A stretch of DNA of 33,891 nt from Fibrobacter succinogenes (lineage in GTDB: Bacteria > Fibrobacterota > Fibrobacteria > Fibrobacterales > Fibrobacteraceae): NCBI GenBank assembly GCA_902781185.1, contig CACZII010000003.1, forward strand, positions 837 through 34,727, written 5' to 3'. The position numbers and the translations under genes are program-made. Below, piece after piece: positions 26,366 to 33,891 of this stretch. Within the stretch, counting starts at the first letter, position 1. Each line of letters starts with the position of its first letter. The notes under the pieces are model-generated. The model ran no database searches. It was given only the letters and a program-made list of their open reading frames with translations, and was not told the DNA's origin.

Positions 26366-26371
26366 CTCCTT
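26366..26371 (-). promoter_or_regulatory. Shine-Dalgarno AAGGAG that decides the start
   Basis: AAGGAG on the minus strand is 7 nt from ATG 26358 but only 1 nt from ATG 26364, which selects the downstream start. Confidence 0.7.
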
Positions 26372-26400
26372 GTAGAGTTTTTTGTGTTAACTTGGATAAA

Positions 26401-26429
26401 ATTATAACAATTCTTTACATGTTCGTCAA
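26401..26429 (-). promoter_or_regulatory. Consensus sigma70-type promoter of the beta-barrel gene at 25615
   Basis: TTGACG (26429-26424), 17 nt spacer, TATAAT (26406-26401) on the minus strand, giving a leader of about 35 nt with an AAGGAG site. The -35 box begins 4 nt after the stop codon of the radical SAM gene. Confidence 0.85.
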
Positions 26430-26433
26430 TTTA

Positions 26434-29007
26434 TTACCATTCCATGCTGATTTTCGCCACCAGGAACCGCCTGGAAACCTCGTCCAGTTTGGCTGGGTCT
26501 ATGGAAATTCCGAGAATTCCGGCAAAAATCACGAAGGGGCTGGCCGTGGTGCCCTGGTCATTGCATTTCACCTTGATATACAGCGTCCCTTCCCGATTCT
26601 CGATAGACAAGACGTGCTGGTTCAAGTCGATTTCTTGCCCGCGGTGGTTCGTGACAGTGGGGAATGTCCTGTTTTCGAACCTCTCCATCAGGTCGGCGGG
26701 AATGGTTTCGGGTTTGTAGCGGTAGGTCATGGACTTGGGGAAATGCTTGGAAAGCTTCTCTTGCAGTGGCTCGATATTCACGACTTCCATACCGCGGGGG
26801 AAAGGCCTGCTTAGTTCTGCCATCAGGTTCGGCAGATTCTCGGGACTCAGGTCCAAGGGCTTCAGAAGTTCCACGCTGATCAGCTCGCAGTAGGTTTCCA
26901 TGCCGAGAGGGAGCGCCCCCATGTTCACGATTTTCGGCTTGGGACTGAACCCCTCGCTGAATTTCACTGGGATGCCTGCGCACAGGAAGGTGCGCTCAAA
27001 GAAGCTGAGCATGTTGTGGTGGGGGAGGAATCTGCTGAGCCCCGTCTTCTTGAAGGTAATTTTGTACTTGAAACTTTCCGTCTTTTTCGGTCGGCGATCA
27101 ATCACTAGTTTCTTGATTTCTTCGGGGGTTCGGCTGGGAGCCTTGTGGCGCACGGGGTCGTCGGCCAATTTGATTTCGGCACCGAAGCCCGGTATGCCGC
27201 ATTTCTGACAGTCACCCCACTTGCAGTTGGGCACGGGTTCGCTGTTCGGATCAAAGGCTTTTTCCCATTCCCGGCGCAGGTACTGCTTGGTGGTGCCCGC
27301 GTGAATAAAGTCCCAGGGGAACACTTCATCTTTTTCGCGTTCACGGTACACCCAGCTGGTGTCGTAACCCGTTTTCTGCCAGACAGTTTCCCACTTGGCA
27401 AAGTCAAACCGGTAGCTGTCGCTTTCGAAGATGATTCCCTGCTTGTAGGCCTCGTAGATGACGGGGGCTAGGCTTCGGTCGCCACGGCTGTAGATGGCTT
27501 CCAAAAAACTTGTTTCCCAGGCGGCCCAGTTGATTTTTACGTTGGGGTGCTTGAAGAACTTCTCCCGCACAAAACGGATATGCCCAAGGGCTGTCTCCTT
27601 GTCCATGAAGGGGGCCCACTGGAGTCCTGTAAACGACTTGGGAATGAGAATTCCTATACTGACCGCTATCTGGATTCCTCTGTTGTACTTGCGCCCGATC
27701 TTAACGAGATTAAAGATGAGATCACAGAAGGCCTGCATGTCTTCTTCGTTCTCGGTGGGGAACCCGATCATAGTGTAGAGCTTGATCTTGTTGAACCCGC
27801 TGCTGAAAGCGTGTTCGGCCGCATCGTACATGTCCTGGTCGCTGATGGTCTTGTTGATCATCTTGCGGATACGTTCGGAGCCTGTTTCCGGGGCGAAGGT
27901 GGCGCTGCGGCCTCCTTTGAGGGCCGCAATTTTACCTGCAAGGGTCTGACCGAAACTGTTCACGCGAATACTGGGAAGGCTCACGTCCACGGTATCGAAG
28001 AAAGGGTCGTCGATGATAGAGTCGGTGAGGGCTTCTACTGGTTTGTAGTCGGCGGTAGAAAGGGAGAGTAGCCCCAGTTCCCGCTCGCCGGTGGCCTGGA
28101 TTCCGGCCTTTGCAATGTCCAGAACGTCGTCGGGGTTTAGCTCGCGGCAGGGGCGGTACCATATGCCCGCCTGGCAAAAGCGGCACCCTTGGGCACAACC
28201 ACGCATGACCTCTACGCTGAATCGGTTGTGCACTAGCTGCATGTTGGCGATCAGGTTCTTGACGGGGTAGTCCTTGGGGTCCATGACCGGGATGAACAGG
28301 CGGCGAACCCCGTTGGTGGTGGCGTAGGCGCCGGCGGCAGGTTCCGCCGGCACAATCACGCCGAATTCGTTCTTCACAACAGGGCGCAAACTCGGCACAT
28401 ACACGCCGTCAATCTTGGACAAATTTTTGAGGATTTCTGCGCGATTCAGGCCCGCTTTGCGGCCTTCGCCTACGCACCGCAAAAAGTCAATCATGACTTT
28501 TTCCCCGTCGCCTATCATAAAGGCGTCAAAGAAGTCGGCGACGGGTTCGGGGTTCGCCATAGAAGGCCCGCCGGCAACTACGATAGGGTCGTTTTCTTGT
28601 CGGTCCTTCTGCCACGCTGGAATGCGGGCCAGCTCCAGCACATAGGGCACGTTGGTAAAGTTCAGCTCCGTCTGGAGCGTCATGCCCACCACCTCGAAAT
28701 CCCGTACCGGCGTGTAGGTCGCATAGCTGTACAGCGGAATGTCGTACTTCTTCATCTCGGCGGCCATGTCGTCCCAGGGTGCAAAGGAGACTTCGCACAG
28801 CAAGTCCGGCTCACGGTTGATCACGTGGTACAGAATGCGGATGCCGTTGTTGCTCATGCCGATTTCGTAGGTGTCCGGAAAGACGAACGCCATGCGGGCG
28901 AGCATTTGGCTGTGGTCCTTCACCACGCTGTTAGCCTCGCCGCCCATGTATCTAGCAGGAGATTCTACAGCGGGGAGGGCGAGGGCGATTTTCTCTAAAA
29001 TTGTCAT
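26434..29007 (-). CDS. Radical SAM protein fused to DUF2344 (TIGR03960 / TIGR03936 type)
   Basis: 857 residues from ATG 29007; an in-frame TTG at 29016 is less likely. The N-terminal B12-binding-like part has AFVFPDTYEIGMSNNGIRIL and VVAGGPSMANPEPVADFFD. The radical SAM cluster is CAQGCRFCQAGIWYRP (CxxxCxxC, near residue 267), followed by SLPSIRVNSF and FAPETGSERIRKMINK. A Cys pair in DCQKCGIPGFG lies near 610. The C-terminal DUF2344 domain (about 650-857) starts KYKITFKKTGLSRFLPHHN and has GIPVKFSEGFSPKPKI. The biochemical role is not established; links to RNA or ribosome biology in Firmicutes come from gene neighbourhood only. A TAGATTTT box lies 7 nt before the ATG. Confidence 0.88.
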   Translation of the reverse strand: MTILEKIALALPAVESPARYMGGEANSVVKDHSQMLARMAFVFPDTYEIGMSNNGIRILYHVINREPDLLCEVSFAPWDDMAAEMKKYDIPLYSYATYTPVRDFEVVGMTLQTELNFTNVPYVLELARIPAWQKDRQENDPIVVAGGPSMANPEPVADFFDAFMIGDGEKVMIDFLRCVGEGRKAGLNRAEILKNLSKIDGVYVPSLRPVVKNEFGVIVPAEPAAGAYATTNGVRRLFIPVMDPKDYPVKNLIANMQLVHNRFSVEVMRGCAQGCRFCQAGIWYRPCRELNPDDVLDIAKAGIQATGERELGLLSLSTADYKPVEALTDSIIDDPFFDTVDVSLPSIRVNSFGQTLAGKIAALKGGRSATFAPETGSERIRKMINKTISDQDMYDAAEHAFSSGFNKIKLYTMIGFPTENEEDMQAFCDLIFNLVKIGRKYNRGIQIAVSIGILIPKSFTGLQWAPFMDKETALGHIRFVREKFFKHPNVKINWAAWETSFLEAIYSRGDRSLAPVIYEAYKQGIIFESDSYRFDFAKWETVWQKTGYDTSWVYREREKDEVFPWDFIHAGTTKQYLRREWEKAFDPNSEPVPNCKWGDCQKCGIPGFGAEIKLADDPVRHKAPSRTPEEIKKLVIDRRPKKTESFKYKITFKKTGLSRFLPHHNMLSFFERTFLCAGIPVKFSEGFSPKPKIVNMGALPLGMETYCELISVELLKPLDLSPENLPNLMAELSRPFPRGMEVVNIEPLQEKLSKHFPKSMTYRYKPETIPADLMERFENRTFPTVTNHRGQEIDLNQHVLSIENREGTLYIKVKCNDQGTTASPFVIFAGILGISIDPAKLDEVSRRFLVAKISMEW

Positions 29008-29014
29008 CAAGTTC

Positions 29015-29022
29015 AAAATCTA
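29015..29022 (-). promoter_or_regulatory. TAGATTTT box of the radical SAM gene
   Basis: TAnnTTTT on the minus strand, followed by GAACTTG and ATG 29007. It argues against the upstream TTG start, which would fall inside the box. Confidence 0.4.
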
Positions 29023-29095
29023 GAAAATAAAACCCCACACCTCACATTCCACACCTGTAGGGCCCGACCTGTAGTGGAACGCCATGGCTTAGTGT

Positions 29096-29128
29096 ATTTT
29101 TTGTGTTTTTTTTTGCTTTTTTTGGGGT
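29096..29128 (+). other. T-rich tract in a 157 bp divergent intergenic region
   Basis: Three runs of T (6, 9 and 7 bases) separated by GTG and GC lie between the radical SAM and GGDEF-like genes. ACCTGTAG occurs twice upstream, around a GGGCCC. No hairpin directly precedes the T runs, so it is not called a terminator; it may be an upstream promoter element or bent DNA. Confidence 0.3.
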
Positions 29129-29164
29129 GCTTGTTGCTTTAACCCGTAGACTTTTCATAAATTA

Positions 29165-30535
29165 ATGAACATGAGTATTCTTTATTACCTCGTGTGGCTT
29201 CTCGCCTTCGTGGCGGGTGTCGTCCTTTCGTTTTATGCTCCCGAAACCACCCTCTCGGTGGGGGTGAAGTTCATCTTTGTGGGCGTCTGGGGCTCTGTTC
29301 TCGGGTTTATTTTCTACATCGTCGCCCGTCGGGCGGTTCAGGATAACGAGAGCGAAGAGGTGCCGACACCTAATCTGCGCCCCATTACGGAACTTGTTCC
29401 GGTTGTTGCTTCAGAACTTGCGAAATCTACAGCTGAAGAAACTTCAACCGAAACGCCTACTCCAGAATCCGCCGAGGCTCCGACCCCTGCGCAGGCAGCA
29501 ACGGCTCCGGAATCCTTGCTCGAACCCAAGGAGCTTTTTCCCCTTGCTGATTGGGATGATTTCTGCAAGCAGATTCTCAGAAACAGGCCGTTTTCCGAAG
29601 TGGTTGGCGTCCTAGAAAAAGTCATGCCCAAGCTGTTCCCTGGGGCGGCAGGTGTCCTTTACATGTACGGTGATGCCCAGTCCGAAATGCACAAGGTCTT
29701 TTCTTTCGGAGACTATGTCATCAGCGGCGATACCATGATGCCTGCGGAATGCGCCAGCTTCAATCTTGGTGAGATTGTGGTGAACGACTACACGGCGGAC
29801 AAGGTGACGGCGGGCTGTACGCATTTGCATTACCATAGCCAGGGTGTTGCTTTCTGTGCCCCTATCGAAGGTCTGGAAGAACATTTTGGTACGCTCTGTG
29901 TCCAGGTGGACAAGCTTCCCGATGGGGAAAGCATTGATTTCTGGAAGGCGAAGGTCAGCATTGTGTCGGCCACCTTCGGTCTGTATGTGGCGAACCAGAA
30001 TTTGAATATCCGGTTCCAGCAGCACAGCATCCGCGATAACTTGACAGGGCTTTTCAACAAGCGCTATATGGAAGAATCCCTTCGTAGGGAAATTTTCTCC
30101 GCATCTCGTCATAAGACACCTATCGGCATTATCATGCTTTATCCCGACGAAATTCCCATGCTTCAAGAAAAGCGTGGCCGTCATGCAGTGGAGCAGATGC
30201 TCTGGGAAGTGGGCCAGCGCCTGCCCAGCTATATCAGGAACGAGGATATTCCCTGTCGTTACAACGGCGACGTATTCTGCGTAATTCTGCCCGGTGCGGA
30301 CTACAAGATTACCAAGGATCGGGCCGAAAAGATACGCCACGAGATTTCTCAGCTCCAGGTGGCCTATGGTGACGGTATCCTGAAGACCACCCTGAGCATC
30401 GGTGTTTCCGTAATGCCCATCCACGCTATCGATGTTCAGACCCTGATAGCCACTGCCGAGGCGTCTATGCAGATGGCGTCGGTCAGTGGCGGAAACCGCG
30501 TGGTTCTGGCGGAGGCGTTGAACAAGCAGGCCTAA
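29165..30535 (+). CDS. Membrane-anchored GAF-like plus degenerate GGDEF protein
   Basis: 456 residues (ATG 29171 is an equally plausible start; TAAATTAA lies 5 nt before it). Two hydrophobic segments (about 4-25 and 35-58) anchor the protein. A Pro/Ala/Glu/Thr-rich linker (about 65-120) follows. A GAF-like domain (about 125-280) contains FSEVVGVLEKVMPKLFPGAAG and GTLCVQVDKLPDG. The GGDEF domain starts at DNLTGLFNKRYMEE. The signature is RYNGDVF (Asn367-Phe371) instead of RYGGDEF, so cyclase activity is unlikely. The inhibitory I-site RxxD (Arg358, Asp361) is intact at the canonical spacing. It may therefore be a c-di-GMP-binding or purely structural signalling protein. The next gene starts 20 nt downstream. 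Confidence 0.85.
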   Translation: MNMSILYYLVWLLAFVAGVVLSFYAPETTLSVGVKFIFVGVWGSVLGFIFYIVARRAVQDNESEEVPTPNLRPITELVPVVASELAKSTAEETSTETPTPESAEAPTPAQAATAPESLLEPKELFPLADWDDFCKQILRNRPFSEVVGVLEKVMPKLFPGAAGVLYMYGDAQSEMHKVFSFGDYVISGDTMMPAECASFNLGEIVVNDYTADKVTAGCTHLHYHSQGVAFCAPIEGLEEHFGTLCVQVDKLPDGESIDFWKAKVSIVSATFGLYVANQNLNIRFQQHSIRDNLTGLFNKRYMEESLRREIFSASRHKTPIGIIMLYPDEIPMLQEKRGRHAVEQMLWEVGQRLPSYIRNEDIPCRYNGDVFCVILPGADYKITKDRAEKIRHEISQLQVAYGDGILKTTLSIGVSVMPIHAIDVQTLIATAEASMQMASVSGGNRVVLAEALNKQA

Positions 30536-30543
30536 TTTTTTTG

Positions 30544-30551
30544 TAAATTTG
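30544..30551 (+). promoter_or_regulatory. TAAATTTG promoter box before the two-TM protein gene
   Basis: An exact TAnnTTTG match, 4 nt before ATG 30556, within 20 bp of the preceding stop codon. It suggests a separate leaderless transcript rather than simple read-through. Confidence 0.55.
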
Positions 30552-30555
30552 ACCC

Positions 30556-31473
30556 ATGAAAAAATTTATCGTCCCTATAGTCCTTCTGTTCTTGTGTGCC
30601 GGAGTGCTACTGTACCTGCTTTCGGACTTTTCTTCTGGACGTTCTTCGTTTGATGCCGATGCCTACCTGCAGGCCCGCGGTAAGATTGACTCCCTGGAAG
30701 TGGCCTTGTGGGATGCACGTGACAATGCCGATGCCCAACTCGCTATCCGTAATGATCTGGAAATTGCCTGGCAAGACCTGAACGCCTTGCGCCAGAAGAA
30801 TCCCGAGGGTGAATCCCAGGAATCCGACAAGGCTGTGGCTGGCATTTCCAAGTCTGCCCTTGTATGGGTGGTTGGCGGCGTCCTTGCGGTGCTGGTCTGC
30901 ATTATCCTTCTGGCTGCGTTAAGCCACCGCAAGAAGGTCCTGACCCAGAGGATGGAGGCCCTGAAGGCCGAGAACCGTTTCCGTGAGCCCAAGAATGGCT
31001 ACGAAAATGACCCGACCATTGCTCCGCGCCCCCGGGCTCCCAAGCATTCCATTATCGAAGAGGCCGATGAGTTTGCCGAAGCCAAGGAGACCAAGGTTTC
31101 TTTCGAAGACGAGAATGGCAATCCCGAGAACAAGGTTCTGTTACACGATCTAGGCAAGCGCCCCCAGCTCCGGCCTACTGCCAAGGAGCGAATCACCTCG
31201 GCTATCCAGTCCCTTTCCGAAGTTCTGCGGGCTCCCCGCGGTCTTTCCCGTGACAGGACTATGAAGCTCAGGGCCCAGAGCCACAATGTGACGGGCAATC
31301 CGACCCTCCAGGGCAGTAACCCCTTGGAGACAAGTCGATTTGATAAGGAATTTAGCGAAAAGAGTAAAATCCTTCAGATGTCCCGCCGTGGGTTCCCTGC
31401 TTCCGCTATCGCTACCCAGTTGAAGATTCCTCAGGAGCAGGTAGAAGCCGTTATCAAGAGCGCCATGGAATAG
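30556..31473 (+). CDS. Two-transmembrane protein with coiled coil and HTH-like C-terminus, unknown function
   Basis: 305 residues; no family recognised. TM1 is at about 4-23. A charged, probably helical segment rich in Ala, Asp and Leu (about 33-82) is predicted to be periplasmic. TM2 is at about 101-123, followed by SHRKK. A long polar cytoplasmic tail follows (Pro-rich PRPRAPKHS, then acidic, then basic). The last 30 residues (SRRGFPASAIATQLKIPQEQVEAVI) read like a helix-turn-helix of the kind that follows a conserved RGxxxxxIA pattern. It sits between the GGDEF-like gene and truA (13 nt to truA), so the three may be co-transcribed in part. A link to the GGDEF-like neighbour is only positional. 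Confidence 0.75.
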   Translation: MKKFIVPIVLLFLCAGVLLYLLSDFSSGRSSFDADAYLQARGKIDSLEVALWDARDNADAQLAIRNDLEIAWQDLNALRQKNPEGESQESDKAVAGISKSALVWVVGGVLAVLVCIILLAALSHRKKVLTQRMEALKAENRFREPKNGYENDPTIAPRPRAPKHSIIEEADEFAEAKETKVSFEDENGNPENKVLLHDLGKRPQLRPTAKERITSAIQSLSEVLRAPRGLSRDRTMKLRAQSHNVTGNPTLQGSNPLETSRFDKEFSEKSKILQMSRRGFPASAIATQLKIPQEQVEAVIKSAME

Positions 31474-31486
31474 GGGTTCCTTTCCC

Positions 31487-32239
31487 ATGCGCTACCGCTT
31501 CCGTTGTGAATATCTGGGAAGTGCCTTCTATGGTTGGCAAGTCCAGAACGAGGCGGGCCAGCAGAAATTCGTTACCGTACAGTCAGCCCTGGAAGAGGCG
31601 CTTTCCATAGCGCTTCGTGCTCCTATCCACATTGTGGGTTCGGGCCGTACCGACACGGGGGTCCATGCCCGCGGGCAGTGCGTTCACTTTGATTACGATG
31701 GTGAACTAGATTTACGCAAAACGGAACGCTCGGTAAACGGTCTGACCAAGAGGCTTATTCGGGTTCGCGACCTGCAACCCTGTAACGAGGATTTCAATGC
31801 CCGTTACGACGCCCTCTACAGGTATTACCAGTACACGATTTTCACGAGGCCAGTGGCGCTGATGCGGGAATACGGCTGGGAATGCGGCTCCCTGAACTTG
31901 GACCTGGACTTGATGGAACAGGAGGCGGCTTGCTTCTTGGGAGAGCATGACTTTATCGACTTCTGCATTCCCCGGAACGACGGCAAATCTACGCTCTGTA
32001 CGCTGTCCGAATTTAGACTAGATCGTGTAAATGACTGGACCGTAATCTTCCACATCAAGGGGAACCGGTTTTTGCACCGGCAGGTCCGCGCCATGGTAGG
32101 AACACTTTTCGACATAGGCCGGGGCCGTTACCCCGCCGGCACGGTTCAAGCCATCTTCGAGAAAAATTTCAAGGGCGAACGCACCTGGGCCCCGCCTCAG
32201 GGGTTAGTGCTTCACGATGTAAAGTATAGGGATTATTGA
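31487..32239 (+). CDS. truA: tRNA pseudouridine(38-40) synthase TruA
   Basis: 250 residues, normal length. It isomerises uridines 38-40 in the tRNA anticodon arm. The catalytic Asp56 is in SGRTDTGVHA. Other family features are YLGSAFYGWQVQ at the N-terminus, DALYRYYQYTI, DFIDFC, and FLHRQVRAMVGTLFDIGRG near the C-terminus. It starts 13 nt after the two-TM gene and converges on pdxJ with a gap of only 4 bp and no visible terminator. Confidence 0.96.
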   Translation: MRYRFRCEYLGSAFYGWQVQNEAGQQKFVTVQSALEEALSIALRAPIHIVGSGRTDTGVHARGQCVHFDYDGELDLRKTERSVNGLTKRLIRVRDLQPCNEDFNARYDALYRYYQYTIFTRPVALMREYGWECGSLNLDLDLMEQEAACFLGEHDFIDFCIPRNDGKSTLCTLSEFRLDRVNDWTVIFHIKGNRFLHRQVRAMVGTLFDIGRGRYPAGTVQAIFEKNFKGERTWAPPQGLVLHDVKYRDY

Positions 32240-32243
32240 GCCG

Positions 32244-32972
32244 CTAGCCGCGGATAATCTCCAGCATTTCCTTCACGGCCTTTTCCATGCCCACGTAGAC
32301 GCTGCGGGCCACAATGCTGTGTCCGATGTTCAGCTCTTCGATTCCTTCGATGGCGGCGATGGAGGCTACGTTGCGGTAGTTCAGTCCGTGTCCGGCCAAG
32401 ACCCGTAACCCGTACTTGCGGGCCAGCATGGTCATGTCTTCAATGGCCGAAATTTCCCGGTCTACTTCTTGCATGCTTCCCAGTTCACAGGCGGTGGCAT
32501 ATTTGCCGGTGTTGAATTCCACGAAGTCGGCGCCGATTTTCTTGGCGGCCTTCACCTGGTCCGTTTCCGGGTCGATGAACACGCTTACGGCGATGTCGTT
32601 GTTTTTCAGGGTCATCACGAACTTGGAAAGCTCGTCCACCTTGGCGGCCACGTTGAGGCCTCCTTCAATGGTGATTTCCTGGAGGTTTTCCTGGACCAGG
32701 GTCACCATGTCCGGCTGGACGTTGGTGGCGAACTGTAACATTTCTGCTGTGGGGGAGATTTTCAGGTTCAGCTTGGTGGTGACCATCCCGCGCAAGAGGC
32801 GGATATCGCGGTCCTGGATGTGGCGCTTGTCTTCGCGCAGGTGGGCGGTAATGCCCATGCAGCCTGCAAGTTCAGCCATCAGTGCTGCCGTAACGGGATC
32901 CGGTTCCCTGATCTTGCGGGCTTCGCGGATAGTGGCGATATGGTCGATGTTCACACCCAGTTTTACGGTCAT
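32244..32972 (-). CDS. pdxJ: Pyridoxine 5'-phosphate synthase (PdxJ)
   Basis: 242 residues. It condenses 3-amino-2-oxopropyl phosphate and deoxyxylulose 5-phosphate to pyridoxine 5'-phosphate. LGVNIDHIATIREARKIREPDP at the N-terminus (two segments of the family signature), GITAHLREDKRHIQDRDI, KLNLKISPTAEM, VTLVQENLQEITIEGGLNV, SVFIDPETDQ, EFNTGKYA and AGHGLNYRN, with the C-terminal IEELNIGHSIVARSVYVG, are all typical. AAGGAG at 5-6 nt from the ATG lies directly after the stop codon of the upstream gene, so translation is probably coupled. ispD in this window belongs to the other main deoxyxylulose phosphate-dependent pathway. Confidence 0.97.
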   Translation of the reverse strand: MTVKLGVNIDHIATIREARKIREPDPVTAALMAELAGCMGITAHLREDKRHIQDRDIRLLRGMVTTKLNLKISPTAEMLQFATNVQPDMVTLVQENLQEITIEGGLNVAAKVDELSKFVMTLKNNDIAVSVFIDPETDQVKAAKKIGADFVEFNTGKYATACELGSMQEVDREISAIEDMTMLARKYGLRVLAGHGLNYRNVASIAAIEGIEELNIGHSIVARSVYVGMEKAVKEMLEIIRG

Positions 32973-32985
32973 GATAATCTCCTTG

Positions 32986-33891
32986 TCAGTACTTCATAAA
33001 GGTAGATAAATTTACGATGGTGGTGCCCTGGGCGGCCGCTTTTTCGTCGATTGACTTCAGCTTCGCGATGTTTGCCGCATTCAGCGGGATAATGATGGTG
33101 GACATACCGCTCTTGGCGGCGGCCTTCAGTTTCCGCTTGATGTAGTCATCCAGGGCGCTGTTGGAGGGGTTGTAGGGGGTTGCCGTCTTGCAGGCCATGG
33201 ATAGGTCTTTGCAGGTTTCCCGTACCTTGGATTTGGCGTTCATGGACAAGTCCAGGAACCAGAGGCTGTTCTCCTTGGTGGGTTCCAGGGTGGCCTGCAG
33301 TAGCTGTCTGTGTTCCACCGCCTGTTCCGCGAAGCGGGTGGCGATTCCCTTGGCATTTGGCACCAATGTCTTCGCTTCCTGGATGACAGATTCAATCTGC
33401 TGTTCGGTATGGTGAATTCTCACCGGGCGGTAGCGGTTGTGCCTGGAATCTAGGCTGGTAGATTCCATCAAAAGCCAGATGACCAGTTCCTTGTTTTTTA
33501 CACGGTCCAGATCCGGAAAAAACGTCTGGGACATACCAAAGGGTGTAACCAGCAGGTCGTAGGGGAAGGTAAGTTCGTTCAGGGCCACAATCAGTTCCGG
33601 ATTCAGTTCCGTCACCTGGAAGGCAATAGAAAGGTACGAGGCGTTATTCTTGAAGATGTTGTCCGAGACGTTCAGCACCAGCCGCAGGGTGTCGCCTTCC
33701 GGGGTCAGTGCATCCAGGGCCGCCGACTGGAATACCGTGGGGTCGCCATGCAGCTCTTCCATATACAGAACTTCACCGCCGTTCTTTCGTAGGAACCGCT
33801 GGGCCTGCAATAGGTAGTGGGTGATGGTTCTTCCGTTACCCAAAACCCAGACTTCCTTCTTCTTTCTGGATTTCTGGGTCTGGACAACTTC
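32986..33891 (-). CDS. Degenerate divergent polysaccharide deacetylase (YibQ/DUF610-like), 5' part outside window
   Basis: The frame is open to the right edge (301 residues seen, entering as EVVQTQKSRKKKEVWVLGNG), so the true start is probably outside; an internal TTG at 33843 is not a convincing start. The arrangement LVIWLLMES, then LVPNAKGIATRFAEQ, LWFLDLSMNAKSKVRETC, LKAAAKSGMSTIIIPLN and GTTIVNLSTFM matches the order of YibQ motifs LHLPME, IPGAxGVNNHMGS, FFLDSRT, A-G-xAIxIGHP and the final V-S segment. The metal-ligand and catalytic His/Asn/Asp positions are replaced, so it is probably non-catalytic. This assignment is from pattern recognition by eye. It is followed by pdxJ after 13 nt. 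Confidence 0.55.
   Translation of the reverse strand, partial: EVVQTQKSRKKKEVWVLGNGRTITHYLLQAQRFLRKNGGEVLYMEELHGDPTVFQSAALDALTPEGDTLRLVLNVSDNIFKNNASYLSIAFQVTELNPELIVALNELTFPYDLLVTPFGMSQTFFPDLDRVKNKELVIWLLMESTSLDSRHNRYRPVRIHHTEQQIESVIQEAKTLVPNAKGIATRFAEQAVEHRQLLQATLEPTKENSLWFLDLSMNAKSKVRETCKDLSMACKTATPYNPSNSALDDYIKRKLKAAAKSGMSTIIIPLNAANIAKLKSIDEKAAAQGTTIVNLSTFMKY

Noticed and set aside
25576-26814. A 412-codon plus-strand frame spanning two minus-strand genes
   Set aside because: It crosses a terminator, a consensus promoter and two real genes; its translation is low complexity with no family match.
29096-29128. T-rich tract as a terminator
   Set aside because: No stem precedes the T runs, and the genes on either side are divergent, so nothing needs terminating here.
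33841-33843. TTG at 33843 as the start of the YibQ-like gene
   Set aside because: The frame continues open to the window edge with a basic stretch; the true start is more likely outside the window.

Overview
The window looks like a chromosomal segment of a Fibrobacter-type bacterium (Fibrobacterota, FCB group). This is inferred from several features. Most genes are housekeeping. Predicted outer-membrane beta-barrels and lipoproteins point to a diderm cell. There are a secreted GH3 glycosidase and a monomeric isocitrate dehydrogenase. Many genes carry a Bacteroidetes-like TAnnTTTG box a few bases before the start codon and have no Shine-Dalgarno sequence. No species can be named from sequence reading alone.

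Layout. (a) 1-962, minus: 5' part of a DUF3516-type DEAD/DEAH helicase, cut by the window edge. (b) 992-7215, plus: a compact envelope-polysaccharide operon, rfbA-rfbB-rfbC (dTDP-sugar), LMW protein tyrosine phosphatase, Wza-type export lipoprotein, ManC-type GDP-mannose enzyme and a beta-barrel protein, closed by a terminator at 7241. rmlD and a Wzc kinase are not here. (c) 7329-9626: secreted GH3 beta-glucosidase with N-terminal accessory modules. (d) 9757-12971, minus: pheS, a palindromic intergenic element, then ispD / beta-barrel / PNPOx-like flavoprotein. (e) 13011-17505: monomeric IDH, a convergent OLD-family ATPase-nuclease, and nrdR. (f) 17561-19211: tRNA-Val(GAC), a small lipoprotein, a 4'-phosphopantetheinyl transferase and a DUF6941-like protein. 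(g) 19215-24587, minus: a giant 1790-residue lipoprotein with tandem cysteine-paired Ig/PKD-like repeats and a propeller-like C-terminus. (h) 24702-26358: prepilin peptidase and a beta-barrel protein with an acidic linker. (i) 26434-33891: a radical SAM/DUF2344 fusion, a degenerate GGDEF protein, a two-TM protein, truA, pdxJ, and a degenerate YibQ-like deacetylase-fold protein cut by the window edge.

The strongest cross-cutting signal is regulatory. At least eleven genes have TAnnTTTG-like boxes 4-8 nt before the start codon, which implies leaderless or nearly leaderless mRNAs. These boxes often sit face to face in 29-46 bp divergent gaps. The tRNA and one beta-barrel gene instead have textbook TTGACN-17 nt-TAnnAT promoters. 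The second group of observations is proteins that keep a fold but lose catalytic residues: a GGDEF domain with an intact I-site, and a YibQ-like deacetylase. I see no CRISPR array, prophage or insertion sequence.
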